Of a stretch of 64,000 nt of DNA, positions 1-19,603 are shown piece by piece. Origin of the DNA: Chaenocephalus aceratus. Taxonomy: Eukaryota > Chordata > Actinopteri > Perciformes > Channichthyidae. Position 1 is the first letter of the stretch, and every line of letters begins with the position of its first letter. The stretch covers positions 21,474,983-21,538,982 of the forward strand of contig CM043790.1 of assembly GCA_023974075.1 (NCBI GenBank). The letters are read 5' to 3'. The translations under genes were made by a program, and so were the position numbers. Under the pieces are notes generated by a model. The model searched no databases. It saw nothing but the letters and a program-made list of their open reading frames with translations, and had not been told where the DNA came from.

Positions 1-903
1 TTAGCTTAGGAACCACTGGACCTCCCTAACCGACAGGAGAAGCGAAAATGCTGCCCCACAATGCCTTGCAGCCGCAGCATTTGCTGTCACTCAACAGTCG
101 GCCGTTCACGGAAAAAAACGATTATGACGGAGAAATGATATCATGAAAGTTACGGTGCTTATTAAGCTTTTTAAAACATAGGTGGTAAGTAGCCAAAGTG
201 CTTTGTTTTGAACGTTCATCAGTATTATAATCAAAGAGAGAAATATGAACGTTAGTTTTTACTGAAATGATCAAATAAAGTCAACATCTCACAGTCTTTA
301 CTGAGCTGTGTGGGGTTTGTTCAACTTTTAAAAGATGTTTGAATGGTGATATACACAGTGATAGGTGTTAAGGACTAACGTTTATAATAAATACATCTGT
401 ATTGATTTTAAGATCTTTAGTTCATACAATCATACGTATTGGGATCATTTGTATTAATGTGAACCGGAGGGAGAGGGTGACGAGCATAAGTTTCACTTTC
501 CTTTTGTATTTCAATTCCAACTTTGGTCATGAAGAATATGTTTCTCCGTTGTCCACGTTCATAAAGCAAAGCAGCAGCATCAGAGCACGGTGCAGAGTCT
601 CTAGATGAGTTTACAGTAGTCCCTCCTTCTTATTGAACATCCATGTTGTAGTCCGCTGTATAGAAAACTGTGGTTTCCATAGTTTCCCCACAGCAGCAGA
701 CGCACACAATGACGTCCGCTGGCGCATCATAAACACGTCGGATAGTGAAAGTGCATTCGGATTCTCTAAAGTACCGCAGTCTCTTCTCCTAAATCCTTTT
801 GGATTCTCCTATCCACTATCCCTTAACCCCGTGACGTTTCACTCAGAGGTCAAGGAATAGACGATAGGGTTAGAACTTAGGAGCTGATTTTTAAACTATC
901 CGA
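1..903. other. Unassigned AT-rich DNA
   Basis: I see no recognisable gene, structural RNA or clear repeat boundary in this stretch. Two short open frames (402-608 and 633-860) have no family resemblance that I recognise and lack splice context. It ends where a LINE 3' tail begins. Confidence 0.4.
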
Positions 904-990
904 CTGCAGCCCAGGTCTCCCTTGAAAAAGAGATCTATGATCTCAATGGGACCAATCTGGTTAAATAAAGGTTTGAAATGAAATGAAATG
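904..990 (+). mobile_element. LINE 3'-tail fragment
   Basis: About 85 bp matching, in the opposite orientation, the 3' end of the LINE piece at 1330-1730. Both share the stretch around the word gagatctatgatctcaatgg and the terminal words taaataaaggtttgaaatg. The plus-strand copy ends in a short gaaat repeat, the kind of simple tail left by target-primed reverse transcription. It is heavily 5'-truncated with no coding capacity. The element family is inferred from the linked copy, which retains the C-terminus of the reverse-transcriptase ORF. Confidence 0.6.
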
Positions 991-1190
991 AACATCCTGA
1001 TTGATGAGCCAACAATAATGCTATCAGGTGTTTGGTCAGGTGGAACGTGCTTCTTGATCATTGGTCCATGTGTGAGGCATTTTGAATATCAGTGTTTTAA
1101 ACCTGCTAACACGTGACTTTATGTCAGATTCCTGTGTCTTACATGGAGAAACGTGTGCAGTGGTTTGCAAAAAGTGTCATGTTGATTTGA

Positions 1191-1870
1191 AAATTGTGTG
1201 AAAAGCTGAAAACGTGTTTAGAGTTTTGGAGATTTGAGCCGATGTTTTTGCTCTTTGAGTGTCAGTTAAAATAATTGTGCTTTATGTATCATTTTAGTGT
1301 GTTAGGAATCGAGAAAAACTGCAATTTCATTTCAAACCTTTATTTAACCAGATTGGTCCCATTGAGATCATAGATCTCTTTTTCAAGGGAGACCTGCAGC
1401 ATATAGGTTCCACATGAAACATAAAACAATAAAGGACATTATACATTATATTTACAGGATACATAGTTATAGACATTTACAAGTGCCCATAGTATCAACG
1501 AGCATTTCATTTAGCCTAGCTTTAAAAACATGCAGAGGAATGAGATTGCTCAGTTTCAATTCTTGCTGAAGATTGTTCCAAGCAAGTGGAGCTGCGCACA
1601 TAAAAGCTGTCTTACCTAAGACAGTCCTTGCTCTTGGCACATCTAACAAGACTACATCATGTGACCTCAGACAATAGCTGCTTGCAACTCTCTGTGTTAT
1701 CAGAGAGCAGATATAATACGGGAATTTACCAAATAGTGTGAAAAGCTGAAAACGTGTTTAGAGTTTTGGAGATTTGAGCGGATGTTTTGCTCTTTGAGTG
1801 TCAGTTAAAATAGTTGTGTTTTATGTATAATTTTAGTGTGTTAGCAATCGAGAAAAACTGTACAATTTCA
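1191..1870 (-). mobile_element. 5'-truncated LINE flanked by ~138-bp direct repeats
   Basis: The LINE body lies at about 1330-1730 on the minus strand. It reads through the C-terminus of a non-LTR retrotransposon ORF2 (stop near 1467; diagnostic words VPRARTVLGKTAF and APLAWNNLQ) and then a 3' UTR ending in taaataaaggtttgaaatg. It is bounded by two near-identical copies of unrelated sequence, about 1191-1329 and 1731-1870. Both start at gtgtgaaaagctgaaaacg and end at caatttca, with only a few differences. That layout is what an unusually long target-site duplication would give. A pre-existing tandem duplication invaded by the LINE is the alternative. Confidence 0.6.
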
Positions 1871-2735
1871 ACAACTCATTTGTATTTCTTCATTTGCTGT
1901 ATTTCTGTAAACTCAAGAAATCTTTCTCTGCAGAACCCTCTCTGTACAGAGCATAGCCCAGAACAGATGGAAGTGCTTTCGAGTATGCTCAGCAGTGTGT
2001 AGTTGGGTGGTCAAACAATCTAGTGTTATGAATGAAGTGTGTTATATTTGGTGCTAAAGTTTGCATTTGGTAAGTGTTTATGTAGTTTTGAGGGCAGTTC
2101 TTCATTTAGCAGGAGAAATTAGGTGTTTTGCACTTTGGGTGTGTGGTTTTGTGAATTGTGTTTAGTGTTCTGAGAAACTGAGCAATTTAAAAAAAAATGT
2201 GTGTTAGCAATCGAGAAAAACTGTAATCAAGGCTCTGGGCTGAAAGTGATTAACCCTCATAGAATCATCCCTGGATTCTGCAGTTCGCCTTAGGTATGCA
2301 TAGCGCTTAACATCTTTCCACTTTCCTTTCATGTTTTGTCATCTCACAATGTAACTGTTATGGTTCAAATTGGTTTGCGAAAAGGTTCGTTTGTCGAGGC
2401 TTCAATTACACACAGAATCACCTGTTGTTCAAAGCTTGTAAAAAAGAAAGGTATATTAAAGAGTACTTTTTGTAAAATACATTTGTATGGCGTACTACAC
2501 TTAGATTTGTATAACTTATTAATGGCATATAATAAGACTCAATATGACATACTATCACTTTCGTAATTTGTATGACATACTACACAATGCTTTTTTAATA
2601 ACATTTTCCTGATGTATTATAATATGACTTTTTTATTACACTCTAGTCTATACCATGACTCTTTTATTACATACAATACTGAGACATACTGGTTGAGTGG
2701 GCGACTTTTTTCAAGTGTTGTTTGAGACGATAAGA

Positions 2736-2912
<177 letters not shown>

Positions 2913-3222
2913 TATATGTATGTATTTATGTATTCATGTATCTATGTATCTATAAATAGTAAAGTTTGTCTTTTTTTAATAGGGAGAGCAATGGGAATGA
3001 TTAGATGATTTCTCCCACAGCTTAGTGTATCCATCATGATATGGCCTCCTGACACATTGGTCAGCAGCAGCAGGTGGTATGATGTGGCTGAAGTGTAAGT
3101 GGCTTTCAGAATGCAGGATAGCCTGTCAGCCAGAGGCCCTTAGGGGAGCAGCTTCACACCATGTCTGGTTGCAGAATGGCCTTTACACACTATTTTTCTG
3201 TCTCATTCCTTGTGTGTCCATG

Positions 3223-3223
3223 C

Positions 3224-3307
<84 letters not shown>

Positions 3308-3407
3308 GTGTGTGAGCGTGTGTGCATGCGTGCGTGTGTGTGTGTGTGTGTGTGAGCGTGTGTGCATGCGTGTATGTGTGCGTGTGCGTGTGTGTGTGTG
3401 TGTGTGT
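3223..3407. repeat. Second (TG)n microsatellite, interrupted
   Basis: About 185 bp of TG dinucleotide, pure over the first ~80 bp and then interrupted by cgtg, agcg and catg units. It lies only 310 bp from the previous TG tract, so the two bracket a short unique island (about 2950-3220). The alternating purine-pyrimidine sequence could adopt Z-DNA. No gene is implied. Confidence 0.96.
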
Positions 3408-3429
3408 TAATATATAAAGCAAGGGAGGA

Positions 3430-6400
3430 TGTTAGTGCGTGGGTGTAAATCTCTGTCCGGCAGCACGTTGGGATGGGTGTTTGGGGACTGGTTGGAGAGC
3501 TGGCTCACAGGAGCTCAGATTGATGAAGTGATGGTGATGGATGGAGGTAATAAAGGCCTGGATGTCCTGTCTGCTGCCAGTGATGAGGCTGGTATGAATC
3601 ACCCGTCTGGGGCTGCTGAACATGACGCTGCTCAATCCCCAGGCCCTCCACCCTGCCACCCCACTCCGTCCCTCCATCTCTTTATCTCTCCGCCTGTTGA
3701 CTTACCATCATTATGAGGTGATTGCTGTCTGAATGGAACAAAGCAGAAACATTCACCAGCATGCCATTACTGTATCAATCTCTACCGATGCATACTATGA
3801 ATTACATTATAAAGCCTGTTTATCCGTCTCAAAAAACAGTGTGCGCAGTTCAAAGTGCTGCACGCTGTTCATTAATTTTGTGTCGAAACATCACTTGTTG
3901 AATGATTGCGAGCCCTGCTAGAAAAAAATCCAATCAACTCAGTCAGCCACTCCTCATGAATAGGGCCATTTGAATAAAGAAGGGCATCTGGAATTGCAAT
4001 GTTTGTGTCAACATAACAAGTTAATGATTGCAGATGATAATTGGTAGTTGGATGCTGGGGCGCCGTGTTGTGGCCCGTGAGCTTCAGTGGCAAGGGCCTC
4101 CTGTGATAAAAGAAGCAGCATGAGGGCTTTTAAAGTGGCACGATGCTGTAGGGAACACAATTCATCAACCACTACATGAATATTCATCCGGCTCTCCGTT
4201 TCCTCCAGGGCTGGTGGAAACACGTCTGTATTAAGTCTCTTGTATGTGCTGCGGTTTGAAGACACCTGAACCTTATGGCCTCTCATTACCGCACTACGCT
4301 CTCGCTGCCCCACCGTCAGCTGCCTGCCAGCCAGAAAAGCCATGCTTCATTAAAATAAAGAGGAAATTCTCTCGCTCCGTGCACTAACAAGGCAGAGGTC
4401 AGGCAGTCAGATGATTGTGAATTCACCCCTCTGCACACGTTTCTCAGAGCTGGTGATTGTGATTGAGCTCGCTCCATAAAGTGTGCACAGACCAAGCAGG
4501 CAGATGGATTTGATTGTGTGGATGTGTTGTGTGCTTTCTGCATGCAACCAGTCTGAGGCTTGTTGTTTGCAATTTAGGGAACATTTGCTGTGTCCCTTCC
4601 CAACCCGCACTTCTCCCTGACAGGAGCCCAGACCTCCTGGATTGGTTTCTGGGGTATCTTTTCAGTGCTTTATCAAACCTGCAGGCTTCTCAGCGCTGTC
4701 CCCAGATTACAGTTTAGGGATAGGGCACTTGACTGACAGGCCTCGGCCTCGCCAGTCCCTGGAGGGAGAGGGAGAGGGATTTGTGATGGCTGCACTGACT
4801 CGCACTTCTCTTACAATTTTCTCCAGGCTGGTTTCAGACTGTCAGGCTGAGAGAAAGCTCTCTCTGCATAATTCATTAGACCTCCTCTCTTTTTCACTCT
4901 TGGCTGCTATGTGACAGGCACCGTATCCCCATTGTTTAAGAAGAAGGAGTAATAGAGCTTGTCACAATATGTTAACATAGTTTATTGTTCACAGCAACAG
5001 TTTGGAAACAACTTAACCTCATTCAAAACAGGCTATTCTGCATTTTCAGTGTAGTATAATTATGGAGGGAACAAGATTCAGGTGGCTTTTTGGACAAAAC
5101 AACCAATAACACATGCAAGTTTTATGTATAATTGGCTAACAACTTAAACAAATATGTATTAATGATCATCAGCTTGCCTGCTTAAAACTAAACAAAAACA
5201 GCCTTCAGCTATACAGGTTGCTGCTACACCAAGCATTGTTTTGTAGCCTATTATCCCAGCCCTACCTGCAGATGACACATACACAGGTCTGTCCTTTAGA
5301 AGCGTGTATACTGTCTCTAGTCATGATCTAGCTGGCATTTATTTCTTGGAAATCTGCAAGGGAAAATATCTCATATTTGATGCTACATGACATTCCCTTT
5401 CACAGAATGTGACAACACAAGCGCATCCTCCAGCACACGATGCTGCTGCACGTTGAAGCCAGAAGACATCCTCTGTCACTGTGGCAGAAAAGAAGTGCTT
5501 GAAGGCAGAGACTTTGTATGAAACTGTGTAGATGCAGTTTGACCTCTAAAACACCAAGCGTGTGTATGATACCAAAAACAAAAGTTGACAAAAGTGTTTT
5601 TAATGATGTTGTCTATTTGTTTCAAATGACACACTGGGAGTAACGTTCAAATGCAGTCAGCAGCGTTGTTTAGAGGCTACACTTAAAATATTAAATGCAC
5701 AGGCAAACTAAGGATTATACATTTCTTAATTGTTTAGTTGATTGGATTGCATTGTGTAATAAACTGTTTATCTTGTGTTCAGTATCAGCCTACTCATTAC
5801 AAACAAGCACATAGCTAAACTACCCACAGATGTCCCTGCTGTGAATTGTCCTCAGAGTTAAAGCTAAAATAAATCATATGAGGAAAACAAAGAGGAGGGA
5901 GTAGCTTTCTGGCTTAAGTTGAAGCAGTAATGATACAGATTTGTACAGACCCTAATAGTATTTTAATGGACAATACCAGAATTACTGGATGTTTTGAAAA
6001 CGTTATATTGTCTGTTTCACAACACTTTAGGACAGTTTATAACATTGTGATCATCTTCTGTATCTGCTGCAGGTATGTAACTATGTTTATGTTGAAAACA
6101 AACACTTTCATAATATAACGTAAGTAACTCACAGTAAAGATGAATTCAAACGAACTTGGATCTTGCTTTGATTGACAGAAGGGTCATCATTTGACCGTTG
6201 AGTATTTTCTATTAGAGATGATAATACAGAAATACAATTTGCCCAGAGAAATAGAGGGGAAACAAAGTTGCACACTGTGATGCCCCTGTGGGTCCATCAG
6301 TAGAGAGGGTGTGGCTGTTCTGTCTGTGCTGCATTGGCTGCATTGATTGCACTGATTGCAGTAACTCAGGGCACCTGGGTCTGGTGCTCTGCAGCTATTT

Positions 6401-6620
6401 TAAAGCTTCTCTGCTGCTCTCTGTTCTCTCTCTGCTTCTCCCTGCAGGCACCCCGGTTTTGTTGAGTATATTATGAGTTTCTTCAGTTGCTTTACTTTGT
6501 GCACTTCAACACTCTCACACACATACATGTCCATACAATCCTCACCCTGCATTTACATTACTGATACCACTGACATCCACACCTCATACTTTACTGGTTT
6601 TTGACTTGATTTGATTTGTT
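3430..6620. other. Intergenic DNA without recognised gene
   Basis: No convincing coding exon was found. Open frames such as 3429-3716 are short, unlike any family I know, and overlap in both strands. The part from about 3,900 to 4,750 lacks obvious repeats and has balanced base composition, so it could be conserved non-coding DNA, but nothing in a single sequence can show conservation. Confidence 0.35.
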
Positions 6621-7539
6621 TGTCCTAAATAAACATATTTTGTTAACCGTCAACATGGTGTGTCTCCTTTTTGTTGTGGCCTTTGAGCCAGGTCATAACA
6701 CACATTAATATTAAAACTAGAGAATGCAATTCCTGAAGAAATTGCTAGTGCGAACGCTTTATGCTGAAAAGCTGACGCTAAACTGCTGTGCTGAAATGTA
6801 ATGTGTAAGAAAACCGTGAAGAATTTAGATTTAAAATGATACATGAACACTGGGGGCTTGAATGTGTGATGAGAGATGAAAAGAAAGTAAAAAGGCTTGG
6901 AAAAGCAGCAGAATATTTGAACTGCAAACTTTTGAACTAACTTAATGGCGAATGATCTGTCGCCATGGCAACGACATTTGATGACACCCCATAATACGCT
7001 AAGATGTGTTGATGGCTGCATCGTTACCAAACCTGTGAAGTTTTGGGCCATTTTGAGCATTTGAACTGAAGTTGTGCTTGTTGTGTACTTTCGGGTTCAT
7101 AATGTGGCCTTTTTGGCAGATTAACTAAAGGTGTGCGGCTAATGCTGTGAGTAAAGAGCAGCTTGAATTTACAATTGGCTTTAATGGTGACATGTTGAAA
7201 GTTGTTGTCACTTCATCGCCTCAAGAGGCATTTTGTTTAATTATTTTTGCTTAATTTGTTTTCCTTTTTCAAGCTACGAGATGTTTTCCTATGTTTGTCA
7301 TGAGAAATTATGTCTCAGGAGTGTAGGGTTTGGGAATTATGGCAGGTTTACAATTTTTTTCAAGCTGTCCTCCACTCTAGCTTTGAGATCACACACCGAG
7401 CTGCTCAATACACAGTAATGTTAAAATCTGAAGAAGGCCTCTTTACCAAGGTCTGAACAATGTTTAATATTTCTAAAAGTATGAATCAGATTGTTGTTTA
7501 ATCAAAAGTTGTTTAACACGAATAATGTCAGAAAGATGT

Positions 7540-7840
7540 GTAACATGTTAAAGTTGGAATGAGGTTTCTGAGTGAAAGTATGAAGGAACAGTGAGCAGTT
7601 GAAGTTGCATGAAGATTTTTTAAGTTTGAAAAGTTTTTCTATTGACTTCTATGTTAGAAATGTGATGAATTATGGGATGTATCTCTGGAGTTATGAAAGT
7701 ATGAATGAGAAAAGTAATAGCCATCGATTCCGGACCGAGCTGAACATTTTGATGTTCGAACGGAGTTTCTGCGATGTGGAATGTGGGAGAAGAAGAGGTG
7801 CAAAATAACCGAGCGGAATAATAAAGAATTGTGTGCGTAG
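7540..7840 (+). repeat. Possible dispersed repeat, unclassified
   Basis: This stretch contains words such as gtttctgagtgaaagtatgaagg and a terminal part with gagcggaataataaag. It resembles, in word order and composition, the reverse complement of the last ~250 bp of the window (about 63,750-64,000: gtttctgtggctgaaagtaggctgaag). The resemblance suggests two diverged members of one dispersed family, but I could not align them formally or find termini. Confidence 0.35.
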
Positions 7841-8585
7841 CATAACAGATCTTCAACAAATATATAGATATTTTTGTATGAAGTTTTACTCCAAAGGGAA
7901 AATCCCTAACCCTGCGTTTGAAATAAGATACTGAATGTTTTTAATTAGCCTTCTAAAATCCTTGTCATTAATGTACCAAATACTGTCTTGTTTAAATCTT
8001 ATTTGGTTAAGAGGGTTGTCAACCTCACTCCATTCCAAATCCGAAAATTCCCCTTACATTGTAAAGTCATTCTGAGGTCAATTGAGGTAAAGAGTTGATT
8101 GAGGTTGCAGAAAATGCATTCCAAGATGGAGCCATTTCAGAGCTGTGTTCAAAGCAGCAGGGTCATGAAGCCGAGTCCCAGTATCTCTGATTACTGCATC
8201 CGTTTGTTTTATTTTATGTGTATCTTACAGTTGTTATTTAACGGCTTTGTAGCTGAAATGGCTTATATTGTTTCTTTTCACACCAAATGGCAGTTTACCT
8301 GTGTCATGTAGGCATAATAACATTAAACATTTCCTCACGTTGAACCTGCAAACACGCTTTCAAAGGAGGACAAGGTAAGTGCTTGGACATAATAACATAA
8401 AGCAATGATGCATATAATTAAAGTTGCTCAATTTCTGTGGGGAGCTTCACAACACAAATATTCCCATAATACCAGGGTTATCTTTGTACCGGCTAATGGG
8501 CTTTTTTTAAAGTTATATTGTCTCTACATAACTTACTGTAAGAGACAGAGACAGGTTTCAAATATTTATTTGAATGTTCAGCTGT

Positions 8586-10637
8586 AAGGCAAGGCAAGTT
8601 TATTTATATAGCACCTTTCAACACAAGGCAATTCAAAGTGCTTTACAAAAAACAAAAGACATTAAGAAAATGGCATTTAAAATCAGTCATAAAAAGAAAA
8701 GATAATAAAATAAACATTAAAAGAAAAAATACATGGATAAAAATTACAGTGCAGTTTAAGATGTGAATAGTTCAATTAAAAGCAGCGGCAAAAAGAAAAG
8801 TCTTTAGTCTGGATTTAAAAGTAGTCAGAGTTGCAGCGGACCTGCAGGTTTCTGGGAGTTTGTTCCAGATATTTGGAGCATAATAACTGAATGCTGCTTT
8901 TCCACGTTTAGTTCTGACTCTGGGGACAGAAAGCTGACCAATCCCTGAAGACCTGAGAGATCTGGATGGTTCATAATTTAGCAGGAGGTCAGAAATGTAT
9001 TTTGGGCCTAAACCATTCAAAGCTTTATAAACCAGCAACAGTATTTTGAAATCTATTATTTGACACACAGGAAGCCAGTGTAAAGACTTCAGAACAGGAG
9101 TGATGTGATCCACTTTCTTAGTGTTAGTGAGGACTCGAGCAGCAGCGTTCTGAATTAGCTGCAGCTTTCTAATAGATTTTTTAGTGAGACCTGTGAAGAC
9201 ACCATTACAGTAGTCGAGTCTACTGAAGATAAAAACATGGACAAGTTTTTCCAAATCCTGCTGTGACATTAGTCTTTAATCCTAGATATGTTCTTTAGGT
9301 GATAGTAGGCTGATTAGTAACTGTTTTAATGTGACTGTTGAAACTCAGGTCAGAGTCCATGACTACACCTAGATTTCTGGCTTTATCTGTTGTTTTGAAC
9401 ATTGTAGACTGAAGCTCAGCGCTAACTTGTATACGTTCTGCCTTGGCTCCAAAAACCATTACCTCAGTTTTATCTTTGTTTAATTGGAGAAAGTTCTGAC
9501 ACATCCAGTCATTGATTTGTTCAATGCACTTACTCAGTGTTTGAATTGGAGCATAGTCTCCTGGTGAAATTGTTATGTAAATGTGTGTGTCATCTGCATA
9601 GCTATGGTAACTTATTTTGTTGTTCTTCATTATCTGAGCCAGTGGTAGCATGTAGATGTTAAAGAGAAGAGGCCCCAAGATGGAGCCTTGAGGTACCCCA
9701 CATGTCATATTTCTCAACTCAGATGTGTATTTGCCTTTAGAAACAACGTTTTTTCTGTCCTTTAAGTAGCATTCAAACCAAGTTAGAACTGTTTCCGAAA
9801 GTCCCACCCAGTTTTCCAGTCGGTCTAGTAATATGTTGTGGTCAACAGTGTCAAACGCAGCACTGAGATCTAATAATACTAAAGTTCTGCCACTGTCTGT
9901 GTTTAAGTGTATGTCATTGAAGACCTTTACAAGAGCAGTCTCAGTGCTGTGGTTTGGACGAAAGCCTGACTGGAACACATCGAAACAGTTATTTAAATGC
10001 AAAGAAATTACTCAACTGTTGAAAAAACAGCTTTTTCAATGATTTTACCTAGAAATGGCAGGTTTTGATATGGGCCTGTAATTGTTCATTACTGAAGCAT
10101 CTAGATTATTATTTTTTAAGAGCGGTTTAATGACTGCAGTTTTCAGGGCCTGTGGAAAAATACCTGAGTGAAGAGATTTGTTTACTATATGAAGTAGATC
10201 TGAGGCCATGCAACGAAAAACATCTTTGAAAAATCCTGTTGGAATAATATCAAGGCAGCAGGAGGAGGATTTCAGAAGTTGAATAATGTCCTCTAGGTTT
10301 TTATCATTAATCTGATGGAATTGTGTCATGGTGTTTGAATTGATATTAGGTGGACATAGGGACAACACATTTTCTGTACCTGATGCAGAGGCACTGACTG
10401 CTTGTCTGATTTTCTGAATTGTGTCAGTGAAAAAGGAGGCAAAATCATTGCACGCCCTGGTGGATAGACATTCAGAGGCTACTGACACTGGGGGTTAGTT
10501 AGTCTGTCGACGGTAGCAAACAAGGCACGTGCATTGTTTTTGGTAATGATGTCAGAGAAGAAAGACTGTCGTGCGTTTTTCAATTCCAAATTGTAGCATG
10601 CCAAGGACTGCTTCTTTAATGAGTCGCCTCTTAAACC
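8586..10637 (-). mobile_element. L2-like non-LTR retrotransposon, 5'-truncated and frameshifted
   Basis: The minus strand carries most of a reverse transcriptase. It is split over three frames (10488-10045, 10002-9295, 9269-8772), with a further in-phase-looking N-terminal piece up to about 10,637. Readable RT blocks in order are SGFRPNHSTETAL, LLDLSAAFDTVDH, GVPQGSILGPLLF and the catalytic YADD box (in HSYADDTHIY), then a C-terminal thumb region with PRVRTKRGKAAFSY. The 3' UTR (8586-8770) ends in the gtttatttatatagcacctttc motif common to fish L2-type LINEs. The endonuclease domain is missing and the frames are broken, so it is inactive. Clade L2 (Jockey/CR1 group) is inferred from these motifs. 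Confidence 0.85.
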
Positions 10638-10639
10638 CA

Positions 10640-13600
10640 TCTTTATTTTAATGATACAACATGTATGACATATTGCTGGTGAGCCTTATTACCTGGGAAA
10701 TGTTAGCTTTAACAAAATATCTAGTAATTAAAGTTTTGATTATCTTGGTAATGAAGTCTTTTTTGTCTGTTATCTTTTTTGTAATAAACACATTATTTGT
10801 TCATCATGTCCATCAGTCAACTTATATAAATGCAACTGTTTTGAAAAAAAAACTGATGTGTTTGCCTTGAATCCTCAAGTATAATCAACTTGACAAATGC
10901 ATGCTAGATTTCTTCTCACCAAAAGAACAATTTGAACAATTTGAAACAATGGGAGTATTTCTTCCCAGAAACCAGTCTACTTATTTTCTCTCTAAAATGA
11001 GCATATTTAGTTCTGCTTTATTTTTGAAAAAATATACTGGACTTGTAAAAGCTAAATCCAGGCTGAGTCTGTGGTCAGGGTGTAGAATAGCCCCTTCATA
11101 GATTTGGAAGTCTTTAGAGTCAAAACTGCCTAAATGAGTGAACAGTGCCACCTACTGGGCAACACTGATAAGATGTTCAGACATAAAGCAGAGAAAAATG
11201 TAACATAACACGTTCAAAATGTTATAATACTGAACATTATTGTTTGTAAATATGTATATATTGTTATCATGGTCGTAAGGAAGAAGATTGGAGCGAACAC
11301 ATGTGCAGGGCTTGTTGAACTCTAAATGTAGAATCAATTGTAGAAAGAAAGACAACGTTAGGTTCCTCTTTACTTTGTTCTTTATTACACATTAAATAGG
11401 AGTGGGTGAGATTCATGGCAAAAAATAGACTCATTTGAGATCAGATCACCACTCTACACTGCCAACAACAGGTGTGTTGTTAAGTGGTCATTCATTCACT
11501 TCCCTAGACCTGGATCCAGTCACACTAATCACATACACAGAGTGGAGGCAAACTCCATTAAAGCAACATTCATTTAGACACACCGACGAAATGAAGCACA
11601 AGTTTACAAAAGATGCACCTTTCAGTATCACAACTATAACAAAGGTTGTTAAAAATATGATCCAGGTAAAAATGCTAACATTTCAGGAAATCAGCTGTTG
11701 GCACGCAATAAAGGAAGAGGATCATATCAGTAAAACTACTTTTGAAACATTGTTAAGAGGGTTCATGATTAAAATTGTATTAAACAGTTATTATCTACTT
11801 CATGGGGAAAAAGGGAGGTATAATAATAACTGGGTCAAAATTCATTAATCCTGAAAGCAAATGTATCATGTCTGGATTTCCTGTGTCAACAACAGTGCGT
11901 TTGGTGGCCTTTCTTGAGCACACACGGGACAAAGTAAATGTTTGTCTCAGACTCTCTCTACCGTCTAAATGTAGCACCTAATGGAAACATAGAAGGCAAA
12001 TAGAAAATCTTCCGGGGAACCACTTGTTTAATATGGTGGAAATATGGGTTGACCTGGGAAAGAAACAAGGGCTTGGTTGTTACAATTCTCTCTAAAAACC
12101 AATTGTATGGCAATTATAGCCTCATTTACAAACATCAGTTCCAGTTAACACAACCACGTTACACGAGCTTTGTGAGAGAAAAGGACAAAATTACTTTGCT
12201 GGACAATCATTTCTATTGAAAAGGCAAGCCATCCAAACAATTTAAACACTTTATGAAATTAAATCCAAAAACTCTTTCAGAAGCTCTGCGAAAACGAAGA
12301 ATCTGAAATCCATTTAGACAATGTTTTAATAACCTTTGTGACTCCACACCAAGAGAAACCTTCCTGAAAGCTGCTTTAAGATCTGCTTTCTAGCCATTCA
12401 CAGGCAAACAAGTCAACAGCTCGGAAAATATGCAAGGCATGAGACCTCTATGGTCAGCTAATGGAGAATCATACATTCTCAAATTTAAATCCTAAAAAAC
12501 ATAATCTTATGAGCTGATAAAGGTTCCTTGTGCTGTGTATATATATGACACCTTGATCAGGAGGATGTTTAGAAGAGGGACTTTTTAACTCACTCTCCAG
12601 TAACAAAGAGAAAACAATTAATGTCAAGATAATTATAAAAGAAAAACATCCTGCTGTCAAGCCTTAGAGTAAAGAAAAGCAGGAAATGTGTGACCAGTGA
12701 GGCATGAATCCCTGCTAAATAAAATTACTCAAAACATGGCTGCTAGTCCCCATTTCCTTATCCCAAAACAGGAGAAATGGATCTCTAAATGTGTCATTAA
12801 TCAAGCCAAATGGCTGATTTGTTTCTCACAAAGGCAAAGTAAAATGAGGATTTTATATAAACTTGCAAAACAAGACTGTATGATGTCAAGTTGAGTTCCT
12901 CATTGGTGGATCTGATTAAACGGTATAAACCAGAGGCAGTTTGCACACCCATGTCATCTGAGACACAATGCATGCAAAAAGAAAAAAAAGAAAAAATCAA
13001 TGTAGGCAAGAAATCACTCCCACACAGTACAAAGCATCGACAAAATGCAAATTAATTAATAGCTAATTAGGGTGTTAAACATCGGGAGAAGAGTAGGAGT
13101 TTGCAATGCATACTTATATCAGTGACATAACCAAGTAATTCCTAGAGGTAATGCAAATGGGGAACTGACACAGTGGCTGGGACATTTGGATCTCATCTGG
13201 CTGAATGTTGGTTTTCTCTTTCTTCAAATCTGGTATTTTTTTTGAACGGGAAAACTGGGATGAACGTTAATTCTTTGGCATCCCAAACTTAAAAAGGGCA
13301 TTACAGAACGTTTGCAGGCCATGACCTTTTAAGCAAAGGGTGGGGAAATAAACATTGAGTTTGTAATAAGTAATTTGTCACCATTCGTTGTGATGCAATT
13401 AGCTCACAGCTTTGCATGTATATAAAAAAAACGCAAATCAACACCGTGCTATAAAAATCAAACAGGCTTGTCGGACCAACACGTGGGCAACTGGCACTAA
13501 AACTGAAAATAAAGGCTTATTGGTGTCCCATGTAGCAAATAATAGAAAGGCAGGAAAAAAAGGGTCAGGTTTAGTATTCAGTATGGTGGGTATTGAAGAA

Positions 13601-13697
13601 AGAGGATAATAATTTAGTGTAATGTACAAAATGTTTTACTTTAACTGTTCAAACATAGTTTGTTTTTTTTTAGTCTGTCTTGAAAAGGGGCAATTAT
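10640..13697 (-). other. AT-rich DNA, in part probable kras 3' UTR
   Basis: There is no coding signal or clear repeat between the LINE and the kras 4B stop codon. On the minus strand an AATAAA (plus-strand tttatt near 11,383) lies about 2.3 kb downstream of the 4B stop and could close a long kras 3' UTR; vertebrate KRAS genes have multi-kilobase 3' UTRs. The open frame 11435-11848 (137 codons, plus strand) runs opposite this stretch and has no recognisable domain, so I do not call it a gene. Confidence 0.35.

Positions 13698-19603
<5,906 letters not shown>

Noticed and set aside
11435..11848. 137-codon frame opposite the probable kras 3' UTR
   Set aside because: No family resemblance or splice context; in an AT-rich stretch likely non-coding.
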